From: Plazaster borealis
Lineage: Eukaryota > Echinodermata > Asteroidea > Forcipulatida > Labidiasteridae
Direction: 5' to 3'
DNA length: 64,000 nt
NCBI GenBank assembly: GCA_021014325.1
Contig: JAJGQC010000707.1
Span: 1-64,000, forward strand
The position numbers and the translations under genes were made by a program. The notes under the pieces are model-generated. The model was not told where the DNA came from. It was given only the letters and a program-made list of their open reading frames with translations, and searched no databases. Within the stretch, counting starts at the first letter, position 1; every line of letters begins with the position of its first letter. Shown here piece by piece: positions 33,073 through 51,500 of this stretch.

Positions 33073-33225
33073 GCCTGAGCCTAAATTCATAGAGCTGCTG
33101 AAGCAGAAAATATTTCTTAACAGTTTGTTGCTTAGCAGAAATGAGCAGGATACCAGTCACAAATTGCACATGTCACTCGGTAGTTTGGCTGGTAACCTTA
33201 TTCTGGTAAGCATAATTTTGTTTGT
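33073..33225. mobile_element. 3'-truncated MITE, GGGCCCAATTTCATAG family
   Basis: Begins AGCCTAAATTCATAGAGCTG and holds AATGAGCAGGATACCAGTCA and CTTATTCTGGTAAGCATAAT, then stops where another repeat begins. Confidence 0.7.
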
Positions 33226-33590
33226 CAGAGCAAAATTTGAAATATGACGTCATTGGATTTCAACAACTAATGGAGCTTTACATTCCAATAGGTGGAATTT
33301 TTTGCCAGTCAAAATGTCAAAATCAAGGCCGTTTTGATATCATGTTAATTATCCAAAGTCAGGAATGAACCAAAACAACCTCATACAAAAATGTACAGAC
33401 CCATGTCATCAGATGTTTTGGATATTGACAAATTGTGCACTGGAAGGTTATCAAATAAAATGGCAATTTACACCATTTTAATAAGAGGTTAGAGACTTGT
33501 AATTTTTTCCCCACTCACATGAGGACTCGATCTATTGGAAAATAAGTACATCACAAAATTGAATTTGACATTTCCCTTCCTCTTTAAGAA
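33226..33590. mobile_element. Truncated copy of the long-inverted-repeat TTAA element
   Basis: It shares AAATTTGAAATATGACGTCA, TTTACACCATTTTAATA and a terminal CCTTCCTCTTTAAG (TTAA at 33583) with the full copy at 38490-38944. The left arm is missing. It joins the truncated MITE at about 33226. Confidence 0.65.
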
Positions 33591-34095
33591 GGGTGAGCAT
33601 ATTTTATTATTTTATTTTTTTATTATAAAGTCTTAAAACTTTAAAATGACCTGGGTAAAGATGTTATGCGTTTGACTTGTTATGTATTTTATATCTGCGT
33701 TTGGTGCAACCTCCAACTTCAGGGTACCAACGTAAACATCGGTGCACAGAGTCCAGAAGTGTGGTTCATGAATACTGTACACACCTTCTAGGGCTGTTAC
33801 CTGAAGATAACATTAATAATTATTATTATTATTTGTTATATTTAATCAACCAAAATAACAAAAAATTTGCAACGAATAGAAGTGTCAATTATACCAGGTA
33901 AAATACAGCAATAAAATCAAGGCATAATGAACTTAAGTAAAAGCAATACAAGCAACAACAATAAATTAGTAATAGTAAAAAAGAATAAACATGATAAAAT
34001 ACAAGAAAGAACACTTTAGAGGGCCATCGCAAAAATAAATCAATAAATCAATAAATGAAGAAAACCAAAAAAACCAAAAACATCTGGGTACAAAT
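33591..34095. other. AT-rich, no recognised gene
   Basis: Contains ATT and ATAA runs near 33820-33840 and 34035-34060. No exon seen. Confidence 0.45.
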
Positions 34096-34099
34096 TTTG

Positions 34100-34400
34100 G
34101 GTGAACAAAGAAGAATTTTACTACTGCAGAGTTGTTATCTGTGACCTCCGTATTTATGTATCAGTGCTCTGCCAACTGAGCTTTCTGGCCCTCTGTTGAC
34201 AGTCTTCCTAGATTCGGGGGTCACAGGATAGTGGGGGGAGGGGGCACCAGTCAGAATTTATACAGCCGTAATTATACTGCCGTTATAGCATAATATTTTA
34301 CGCCCAGGTTTCGATACAACTTGGGAAGTGGCAGTAAAGGAAATCACCTTAAGGGGATTCGACTAACAAAACCACTAGGGAAACTGACTGTTACATATCA
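34100..34400 (-). mobile_element. tRNA-derived SINE, third copy
   Basis: Contains CTCTGCCAACTGAGCTTTCT, the reversed A-box region, and CAGTCAGAATTTATACAG, TACAACTTGGGAAGTGGC and CCACTAGGGAAACTGAC shared with the 26.5 kb copy. The B box is degraded. Confidence 0.65.
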
Positions 34401-35225
34401 CAACACCAATTTTGTAACAATACAAAATAACAACACAATATTTCAAGGTTTGCATTGTGGTTAGTCAAATATAACAACAATTAGAAAACAATAATAATAT
34501 CAACAATTTTAACAGCTCTTAACTATGAACATGTAGCTACTGCATTGGGTTTAAAGAACAATATGAAGAACAGATGTACACAAATGATATATACTCAGTG
34601 TTTTCTCAGTCCTGCTGAACAAGTCATTATTTTGTACATCTTTATTATGGCAGTTTTACAAAAAACATGAAAAGAAAAAACATATAGAATGCTCCAAATT
34701 GCACAGTAGGGCTTTGAAAACAAAGAAAACCACCAAGTAGAAAACATTTCCAGGACCTTGTTTCAATTCAGCGCGCTTCGACCAAACATCAAAATATTTT
34801 GGCCCAGAATGCCCCACAAATTTTAAAAAACCTGGGGAGAACCCTAACGATGAACTAGACAGCCGGACCACTTGGATAGAATTTTGACCAGTCCTCAGAA
34901 GTTATAACTGGCATTTGACCAGTATTACCCTTTTATGCACCATTTATTTTAGTGATAAATTGATCAAATGGACACATTAATTGTTTGCTAAAATTTGTTT
35001 TTGCAAATGGCGACCCCCAAAAAAACAGGTCACAATAGCGCCCTCAAGAGTCCTCTTTCCCATTCTGAAAACTGTGTGGCTGTGCCATCTTTATTTTTTC
35101 GTTTTACAACTATTTTTTCTGGAGGAATTTGAACCGGTCGCTAGCAACCGGTCGGCGCGTGAAAGAGTTAAAGGAGAACGCTGTCAGCTTGTCACAGGAT
35201 GAAACTGTTTGGGTTAATCACTTAC
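34401..35225. other. No recognised gene
   Basis: AT-rich. A small inverted repeat ACCGGTCGCTAGCAACCGGT lies near 35133-35153. The open frame at about 34656-34871 on minus has no recognisable domain. Confidence 0.45.
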
Positions 35226-41527
<6,302 letters not shown>

Positions 41528-41754
41528 CTGTCAATCAAGAAACAAAATCTCATCAATAATGATCCAAATCTGCACAATCAGTTTGGTTCAAAGGTAGGGT
41601 CATAGATTGGTAAACACTCCAAAAAATTAATAATCCAAAAAAAACTCACTTGGTGAGAAGCAGTGCAGCTGTTGATAGTATAAACTAATTTGGAGAAAGG
41701 ATTCCCTTCGAATATGGTTTAGATAATTTTTTCACAAAAAAATATTTGAATCTG

Positions 41755-42300
41755 GGGTTCCAAAAACAATAGGCTTCGGGAGGATCTCGAGACCAATCCA
41801 CACACCAAGTTTGGAGTTGATATGCCAAGGCTTTCTTGAGTTATCATTCAGACAACAGTTCTTTTGTTTTAGCCATAATGACCATTACATTTAACTTAGA
41901 GGGTCCAAAAACAATAGGCTTCTGGAGGATAACGAGACCAATCCACACACCAAGTTTGGAGTTGATATGCCAAGGCTTTCTTGAGTTATCATTCGGACAA
42001 CAGTTCTTTTGTTTTAGCCATAATGACCTTGACATGTTTTGTATGGGATCCAAAAACAAAAGGCTTCTGTGGGATCCCATAATTAATCCACACACCAAGT
42101 TTGGAATTCATATGCCACGTCCTTCTTGAGTTATCACTCGGACAACATTTCTTTTGTTTTAGCCATAATGACCTTTACATTTAACTTAGAGGGTCCAAAA
42201 ACAATAGGCTTAAGGAGGATCTCGAGACCAATCCACACACCAAGTTTGGAGATGATATGCCAAGTCCTTCTTGAGTAATCGCTCGGACAATGGTTGCACA
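41755..42300. repeat. ~146-bp tandem repeat, about four copies
   Basis: Copies start near 41755, 41901, 42047 and 42191 at GGGTCCAAAAACAATAGGCT and share CCAATCCACACACCAAGTTT and TTCTTGAGTTATC. The last is followed by a CA-rich stretch (42295-42320). Probably part of a dispersed element. Confidence 0.85.
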
Positions 42301-42309
42301 CACACGCAA

Positions 42310-42569
42310 GCACACACATGTTTGTAAATCCCGCTTACCGAAGACTTCTCTTTGTTCTCCCATTGTTTGGACATAGTTTATTTTAGCGACGTCCCCATTG
42401 GGTTTGTACATGAAAACGAAGCGAGGACGTCCTCGCTCTGTCAAACGCCCGGATCCCTTTTGTTAAAGTCCTCGGTTTGAATGGATAGACACGCTCACAA
42501 TCTCACACACACGGAAGGACAAGGCAAACACTATATGCCCCTTCAGCTTCGCCGGCGAGGCATGAAAAT
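42310..42569. other. Unclassified segment before the satellite
   Basis: On minus it has an open stretch ERGRPRFVFMYKPNGDVAKI, then NYVQTMGEQREVFGKRDL. No family is recognised and there are no convincing splice sites. It may be part of the same element as the 146-bp repeats. Confidence 0.3.
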
Positions 42570-45500
42570 TCACCCGAATCTGAAAATTTGACCATGCCGG
42601 CATGGTGAATTTTTATGATTTTGGAACCATAATTCAAACTCCTAAAACTCTAAAGATATCTCAAACAATGGCTAATTTACTGAGTCCGCACTGACAAAAT
42701 GTCTTCAGTAGTCCTTTCTGTATCATTTGAAACCATAAAATCAAGAACAAAAATTCAACCAAAATCTGAAAATTTGACCATGCCGGCATGGTGATTTTTT
42801 ATGATTTTGGACCCAAAATTCAAACTCCTAAAACTCCAAAGATATCTCAAACTATGGCTTATTTACAGAGTCCGAACAGATTAAATGTCTTCAGCAGTAC
42901 GTTCTGTATTATTTCAAACCATAAAATCAAAACAAGAATTTTGACCAAAATCTGAAAATTTGACCATGCCGGCATGGGGAATTTTTATGATTTACGACCC
43001 AAAATTCAAACTCTTAAATCTCTCAAAATATCTCAAACTATGGCTTATTTATTGAGTCCGCACGGACAAAATGTCTTCAGCAGTCCGTTCTGTATCATTT
43101 GAAACCATAAAATAAAATCACCCAAATTCAACCAAAATCTGAAAATTTCACCATACCGGCATGGGGAATTTTTATGAATTTGGACCCAAAATTCAAACTC
43201 CTAAAACTCTCAAGATATCTCAAACTATGGCTTATTTACGGAGTCCGAACAGATTAAATGTCTTCAGCAGTCCGTTCTGTATCATTTGAAACCAAAAAAT
43301 CAAGAAAAAAATTTGACCCAAATCTGAAAATTTGACCATGCCGGCATAGTGAATTTTTATGAATTTGGACCCAAAATTCAAACTCCTAAAACTCTCACAA
43401 TATCTCAAACTATGGCTTATTTACTGAGTCCGCACAGACAAAATGTCTTCAGCAGTCCTTTCTGTATCATTTGAAACCATAAAATCAAAACAAAAAAATT
43501 CAAACAAAATCTGAAAATTTGACCATGCCGACATGGGGAATTTTTATGATTTTGGACCCAAAATTCAAACTCCTAAAACTCTCAAAATATCTCAAACTAT
43601 GGCTTATTTACTGAGTCCGCACTGACAAAATGTCTTCAGCAGTATGTTCCGTATCATTTGAAACCATAAAATCAAAAAAACAAAAATTAAACCAAAATCT
43701 GAAAATTTGACCATGCCGGCATGGGTAAATTTTATGATTTTGGACCCAAAATTCAACTCCTAAAACTCTCAAAATATCTCAAAATATGGCTTATTTACTG
43801 AGTCCGCACTGACAAAATGTCTTCAGCAGTCCGTTCTGTATCATTTGAAACCATAAAATCAAGAAAAAAAAATTCGACCAAAATCTGAAAATTTGACCAT
43901 GCCGGCATGGGGAATTTTTATGATTTTGGACCCAAACTTCAAACTCCTAAAACTCTCTAGATATCTCCAACTATGGCTTATTTACTGAGTCCGCACTGAC
44001 AAAATGTCTTCAGCAGTCCTTTCTGTATCATTTTAAACCATAAAATCAAAAAACAAAAATTCAACCAAAATCTGAAAATTTGACCATGCCGGCATGGGGA
44101 ATTTTTATGATTTTGGACCCAAAATTCAAACTCCTAAAACTCTCAAAATATCTGAAACTATGGCTTATTTACTGAGTCCGCACTGACAAAACGTCTTCAG
44201 CAGTCTGTTCTGTATCATTTGAAACCATAAAATCAAGAAAAAAAAATTTGACCCAAATCTGAAAATTTGACCATGCCGGCATGGGGAATTTATATGATTT
44301 TGGACCCAAACTTCAAACTCCTAAAACTCTCAAAATATCTCAAACTATGGCTTATTTACTGAGTCCGCACTGACAAAATGTCTTCAGCAGTCCTTTCTGT
44401 ATCATTTGAAACCATAAAATCAAAAAAAAAAAATTCAACCAAAATCTGAAAATTTGACCATGCCGGCATGGGGAATTTTTATGATTTTGGACCCAAAATT
44501 CAAACTCCTAAAACTCTCAAAATATCTCAAACTATGGCTTATTTACTGAGTCCGCACTGACAAAATGTCTTCAGCAGTCCGTTCTGTATCATTTGAAACC
44601 ATAAAATCAACAAAAAAAAATTGACCAAAATCTGAAAATTTGACCATGCCGGCATGGGGAATTTTTATGATTTTGGACCCAAAATTCAAACTCCTAAAAC
44701 TCTCAAAATATCTCAAACTATGGCTTATTTACTGAGTCCGCACTGACAAAATGTCTTCAGCAGTCCGTTCTGTATCATTTGAAACCATAAAAGCAAAAAA
44801 AAATTTGACCAAAATCTGAAAATTTGACCATGCCGGCATGGGGAATTTTTATGATTTTGGACCCAAAATTCAAACTCCTAAAACTCTCAAAATATCTCAA
44901 ACTATGGCTTATTTACTGAGTCCGCACTGACAAAATGTCTTCAGCAGTCCGTTCTGTATCATTTGAAACCATGAAATCAAAAAAAAAATTTGACCAAAAT
45001 CTGAAAATTTGACCATGCCGGCATGGGGAATTTTTATGATTTTGGACCCAAAATTCAAACTCCTAAAACTCTCAAAATATCTCAAACTATGGCTTATTTA
45101 CTGAGTCCGCACTGACAAAATGTCTTCAGCAGTCCGTTCTGTATCATTTGAAACCATAAAATCAAAAAAAAAAATTCAACCAAAATCTGAAAATTTGACC
45201 ATGCCGGCATGGGGAATTTTTATGATTTTGGACCCAAAATTCAAACTCCTAAAACTCTCAAAATATCTCAAACAATGGCGTATTTACTAAGTCCGCACTG
45301 ACAAAATGTCTTCAGCAGTCCGTTCTGTATCATTTGAAACCATAAAATCAAAAATAAAAAAATCGACCAAAATCTGAAAATTTGACCATGCCGGCATGGG
45401 GAATTTTTATGATTTTGGACCCAAAATTCAAACTCCTAAAACTCTCAAAATATCTCAAACTATGGCTTATTTACTGAGTCCGCACTGACAAAATGTCTTC

Positions 45501-48500
45501 AGCAGTCCTTTCTGTATCATTTGAAACCATAAAATCAAAAAAAAAAATTCAACCAAAATCTGAAAATTTGACCATGCCGGCATGGGGAATTTTTATGATT
45601 TTGGACCCAAACTTCAAACTCCTAAAACTCTCAAAATATCTCAAACTATGGCTTATTTACTGAGTCCGCACTGACAAAATGTCTTCAGCAGTCCGTTCTG
45701 TATCATTTGAAACCATAAAATCAACAAAACAAAATTCGACCAAAATCTGAAAATTTGACCATGCCGGCATGGGGAATTTTTATGATTTTGGACCCAAAAT
45801 TCAAACTCCTAAAACTCTCAAAATATCTCAAACTATGGCTTATTTACTGAGTCCGCACTGACAAAATGTCTTCAGCAGTCCGTTCTGTATCATTTGAAAC
45901 CATAAAATCAAAAAAAAAATTCGACCAAAATCTGAAAATTTGACCATGCCGGCATGGGGAATTTTTATGATTTTGGACCCAAAATTCAAACTCCTAAAAC
46001 TCTCAAAATATCTCAAACTATGGCTTATTTACTGAGTCCGCACTGACAAAATGTCTTCAGCAGTCCGTTCTGTATCATTTGAAACCATAAAATCAAAAAA
46101 AAAAATTCGACCAAAATCTGAAAATTTGACCATGCCGGCATGGGGAATTTTTATGATTTTGGACCCAAAATTCAAACTCCTAAAACTCTCAAAATATCTC
46201 CAACTATGGCTTATTTACTGAGTCCGCACTGACAAAATGTCTTCAGCAGTCCGTTCTGTATCATTTGAAACCATAAAATCAACAAAAAAAAATTTGACCA
46301 AAATCTGAAAATTTGACCATGCCGGCATGGGGAATTTTTATGATTTTGGACCCAAAATTCAAACTCCTAAAACTCTCAAAATATCTCAAACTATGGCTTA
46401 TTTACTGAGTCCGCACTGACAAAATGTCTTCAGCAGTCCGTTCTGTATCATTTGAAACCATAAAATCAAAAAAAAAATTGACCAAAATCTGAAAATTTGA
46501 CCATGCCGGCATGGGGAATTTTTATGATTTTGGACCCAAAATTCAAACTCCTAAAACTCTCAAGATATCTCCAACTATGGCTTATTTACTGAGTCCGCAC
46601 TGACAAAATGTCTTCAGCAGTCCGTTCTGTATCATTTGAAACCATAAAATCAAAACAAAAAAATTTGACCAAAATCTGAAAATTTGACCATGCCGGCATG
46701 GGGAATTTTTATGATTTTGGACCCAAAATTCAAACTCCTAAAACTCTCAAAATATCTCAAACTATGGCTTATTTACTGAGTCCGCACTGACAAAATGTCT
46801 TCAACAGTCCGTTCTGTATCATTTGAAACCATAAAAGCAAAACAAAAATTTTGACCAAAATCTGAAAATTTGACCATGCCGGCATGGGGAATTTTTATGA
46901 TTTTGGACCCAAAATTCAAACTCCTAAAACTCTCAAAATATCTCAAACTATGGCTTATTTACTGAGTCCGCACTGACAAAATGTCTTCAGCAGTCCGTTC
47001 TGTATCATTTGAAACCATAAAATCAAAAAAAAAAATTGACCAAAATCTGAAAATTTGACCATGCCGGCATGGGGAATTTTTATGATTTTGGACCCAAAAT
47101 TCAAACTCCTAAAACTCTCAAAATATCTCAAACTATGGCTTATTTACTGAGTCCGCACTGACAAAATGTCTTCAGCAGTCCGTTCTGTATCATTTTAAAA
47201 CATAAAATCAAAAAAAAAAATTTGACCAAAATCTGAAAATTTGACCATGCCGGCATGGGGAATTTTTATGATTTTGGACCCAAAATTCAAACTCCTAAAA
47301 CTCTCAAAATATCTCAAACTATGGCTTATTTACTGAGTCCGCACTGACAAAATGTCTTCAGCAGTCCGTTCGGTATCATTTACAACCATAACAACAAACA
47401 ACAAACATTTGTCCAAAATCTGAAAATTTGACCATGCCGGCATGGGGAATTTTTATGATTTTGGACCCAAAATTCAAACTCCTAAAACTCTCAAAATATC
47501 TCAAACTATGGCTTATTTACTGAGTCCGCACTGACAAAATGTCTTCAACAGTCCGTTCTGTATCATTTGAAACCATAAAATCAAAAAAAAAAATTTGACC
47601 AAAATCTGAAAATTTGACCATGCCGGCATGGGGAATTTTTATGATTTTGGACCCAAAATTCAAACTCCTAAAACTCTCAAAATATCTCAAACTATGGCTT
47701 ATTTACTGAGTCCGCACTGACAAAATGTCTTCAACAGTCCGTTCTGTATCATTTGAAACCATAAAATCAAGAAAAAAATTCGACCAAAATCTGAAAATTT
47801 GACCATGCCGGCATGGGGAATTTTTATGATTTTGGACCCAAAATTCAAACTCCTAAAACTCTCAAAATATCTCAAACTATGGCTTATTTACTGAGTCCGC
47901 ACTGACAAAATGTCTTCAGCAGTCCGTTCTGTATCATTTGAAACCATAAAATCAAGAGAAAAAATTGCAACCAAAATCTGAAAATTTGACCATGCCGGCA
48001 TGGGGAATTTTTATGATTTTGGACCCAAAATTCAAACTCCTAAAACTCTCAAAATATCTCAAACTATGGCTTATTTACTGAGTCCGCACTGACAAAATGT
48101 CTTCAGCAGTCCGTTCTGTATCATTTGAAACCATAAAATCAAAAAAAAAAATTTGACCAAAATCTGAAAATTTGACCATGCCGGCATGGGGAATTTTTAT
48201 GATTTTGGACCCAAAATTCAAACTCCTAAAACTCTCAAAATATCTCAAACTATGGCTTATTTACTGAGTCCGCACTGACAAAATGTCTTCAACAGTCCGT
48301 TCTGTATCATTTGAAACCATAAAATCCAAAAAAAACATTTGACCAAAATCTGAAAATTTGACCATGCCGGCATGGGGAATTTTTATGATTTTGGACCCAA
48401 AATTCAAACTCCTAAAACTCTCAAAATATCTCAAACTATGGCTTATTTACTGAGTCCGCACTGACAAAATGTCTTCAGCAGTCCGTTCTGTATCATTTGA

Positions 48501-51500
48501 AACCATAAAATCAAAAAAAAAAAATTTGACCAAAATCTGAAAATTTGACCATGCCGGCATGGGGAATTTTTATGATTTTGGACCCAAAATTCAAACTCCT
48601 AAAACTCTCAAAATATCTCAAACTATGGCTTATTTACTGAGTCCGCACTGACAAAATGTCTTCAGCAGTCCGTTCTGTATCATTTGAAACCATAAAATCA
48701 AAAAAAAAAATTTGACCAAAATCTGAAAATTTGACCATGCCGGCATGGGGAATTTTTATGATTTTGGACCCAAAATTCAAACTCCTAAAACTCTCAAAAT
48801 ATCTCAAACTATGGCTTATTTACTGAGTCCGCACTGACAAAATGTCTTCAGCAGTCCGTTCTGTATCATTTGAAACCATAAAATCAAAAAAAAAATTTGA
48901 CCAAAATCTGAAAATTTGACCATGCCGGCATGGGGAATTTTTATGATTTTGGACCCAAAATTCAAACTCCTAAAACTCTCAAAATATCTCAAACTATGGC
49001 TTATTTACTGAGTCCGCACTGACAAAATGTCTTCAGCAGTCCGTTCTGTATCATTTGAAACCATAAAATCAAAAAAAAATTTGACCAAAATCTGAAAATT
49101 TGACCATGCCGGCATGGGGAATTTTTATGATTTTGGACCCAAAATTCAAACTCCTAAAACTCTCAAAATATCTCAAACTATGGCTTATTTACTGAGTCCG
49201 CACTGACAAAATGTCTTCAACAGTCCGTTCTGTATCATTTGAAACAATAAAATCAAAAAAAAAAATTGACCAAAATCTGAAAATTTGACCATGCCGGCAT
49301 GGGGAATTTTTATGATTTTGGACCCAAAATTCAAACTCCTAAAACTCTCAAAATATCTCAAACTATGGCTTATTTACTGAGTCCGCACTGACAAAATGTC
49401 TTCAACAGTCCGTTCTGTATCATTTGAAACCATAAAATCAAAAAAAAAAATTTGACCAAAATCTGAAAATTTGACCATGCCGGCATGGGGAATTTTTATG
49501 ATTTTGGACCCAAAATTCAAACTCCTAAAACTCTCAAAATATCTCAAACTATGGCTTATTTACTGAGTCCGCACTGACAAAATGTCTTCAACAGTCCGTT
49601 CTGTATCATTTGAAACCATAAAATCAAAAAAAAAAATTTGACCAAAATCTGAAAATTTGACCATGCCGGCATGGGGAATTTTTATGATTTTGGACCCAAA
49701 ATTCAAACTCCTAAAACTCTCAAAATATCTCAAACTATGGCTTATTTACTGAGTCCGCACTGACAAAATGTCTTCAGCAGTCCGTTCTGTATCATTTGAA
49801 ACCATAAAATCAAAAAAAAATTTGACCAAAATCTGAAAATTTGACCATGCCGGCATGGGGAATTTTTATGATTTTGGACCCAAAATTCAAACTCCTAAAA
49901 CTCTCAAAATATCTCAAACTATGGCTTATTTACTGAGTCCGCACTGACAAAATGTCTTCAACAGTCCGTTCTGTATCATTTGAAACCATAAAATCAAAAA
50001 AAAAATTGACCAAAATCTGAAAATTTGACCATGCCGGCATGGGGAATTTTTATGATTTTGGACCCAAAATTCAAACTCCTAAAACTCTCAAAATATCTCA
50101 AACTATGGCTTATTTACTGAGTCCGCACTGACAAAATGTCTTCAGCAGTCCGTTCTGTATCATTTGAAACCATAAAATCAAAAAAAAATTTGACCAAAAT
50201 CTGAAAATTTGACCATGCCGGCATGGGGAATTTTTATGATTTTGGACCCAAAATTCAAACTCCTAAAACTCTCAAAATATCTCAAACTATGGCTTATTTA
50301 CTGAGTCCGCACTGACAAAATGTCTTCAACAGTCCGTTCTGTATCATTTGAAACCATAAAATCAAAAAAAAAATTCAACCAAAATCTGAAAATTTGACCA
50401 TGCCGGCATGGGGAATTTTTATGATTTTGGACCCAAAATTCAAACTCCTAAAACTCTCAAAATATCTCAAACTATGGCTTATTTACTGAGTCCGCACTGA
50501 CAAAATGTCTTCAGCAGTCCGTTCTGTATCATTTGAAACCATAAAATCAAAAAAAAAAATTTGACCAAAATCTGAAAATTTGACCATGCCGGCATGGGGA
50601 ATTTTTATGATTTTGGACCCAAAATTCAAACTCCTAAAACTCTCAAAATATCTCAAACTATGGCTTATTTACTGAGTCCGCACTGACAAAATGTCTTCAA
50701 CAGTCCGTTCTGTATCATTTGAAACCATAAAATCAAAAAAAAATTTGACCAAAATCTGAAAATTTGACCATGCCGGCATGGGGAATTTTTATGATTTTGG
50801 ACCCAAAATTCAAACTCCTAAAACTCTCAAAATATCTCAAACTATGGCTTATTTACTGAGTCCGCACTGACAAAATGTCTTCAGCAGTCCGTTCTGTATC
50901 ATTTGAAACCATAAAATCAAAAAAAAATTTGACCAAAATCTGAAAATTTGACCATGCCGGCATGGGGAATTGTTATGATTTTGGACCCAAAATTCAAACT
51001 CCTAAAACTCTCAAAATATCTCAAACTATGGCTTATTTACTGAGTCCGCACTGACAAAATGTCTTCAACAGTCCGTTCTGTATCATTTGAAACCATAAAA
51101 TCAAAAAAAAAATTGACCAAAATCTGAAAATTTGACCATGCCGGCATGGGAATTTTTATGATTTTGGACCCAAAATTCAAACTCCTAAAACTCTCAAAAT
51201 ATCTCAAACTATGGCTTATTTACTGAGTCCGCACTGACAAAATGTCTTCAGCAGTCCGTTCTGTATCATTTGAAACCATAAAAGCAAAAAGAAAATGTTG
51301 ACCCAAATTCTGAAAATTTGACCATGCCGGCATGGGGAATTTTTATGATTTTGGACCCAAAATTCAAACTCCTAAAACTCTCAAAATATCTCAAACTATG
51401 GCTTATTTACTGAGTCCGCACTGACAAAATGTCTTCAACAGTCCGTTCTGTATCATTTGGAACTATAAAAGCAAAAAGAAAATGTTGACCCAAATTCTGA

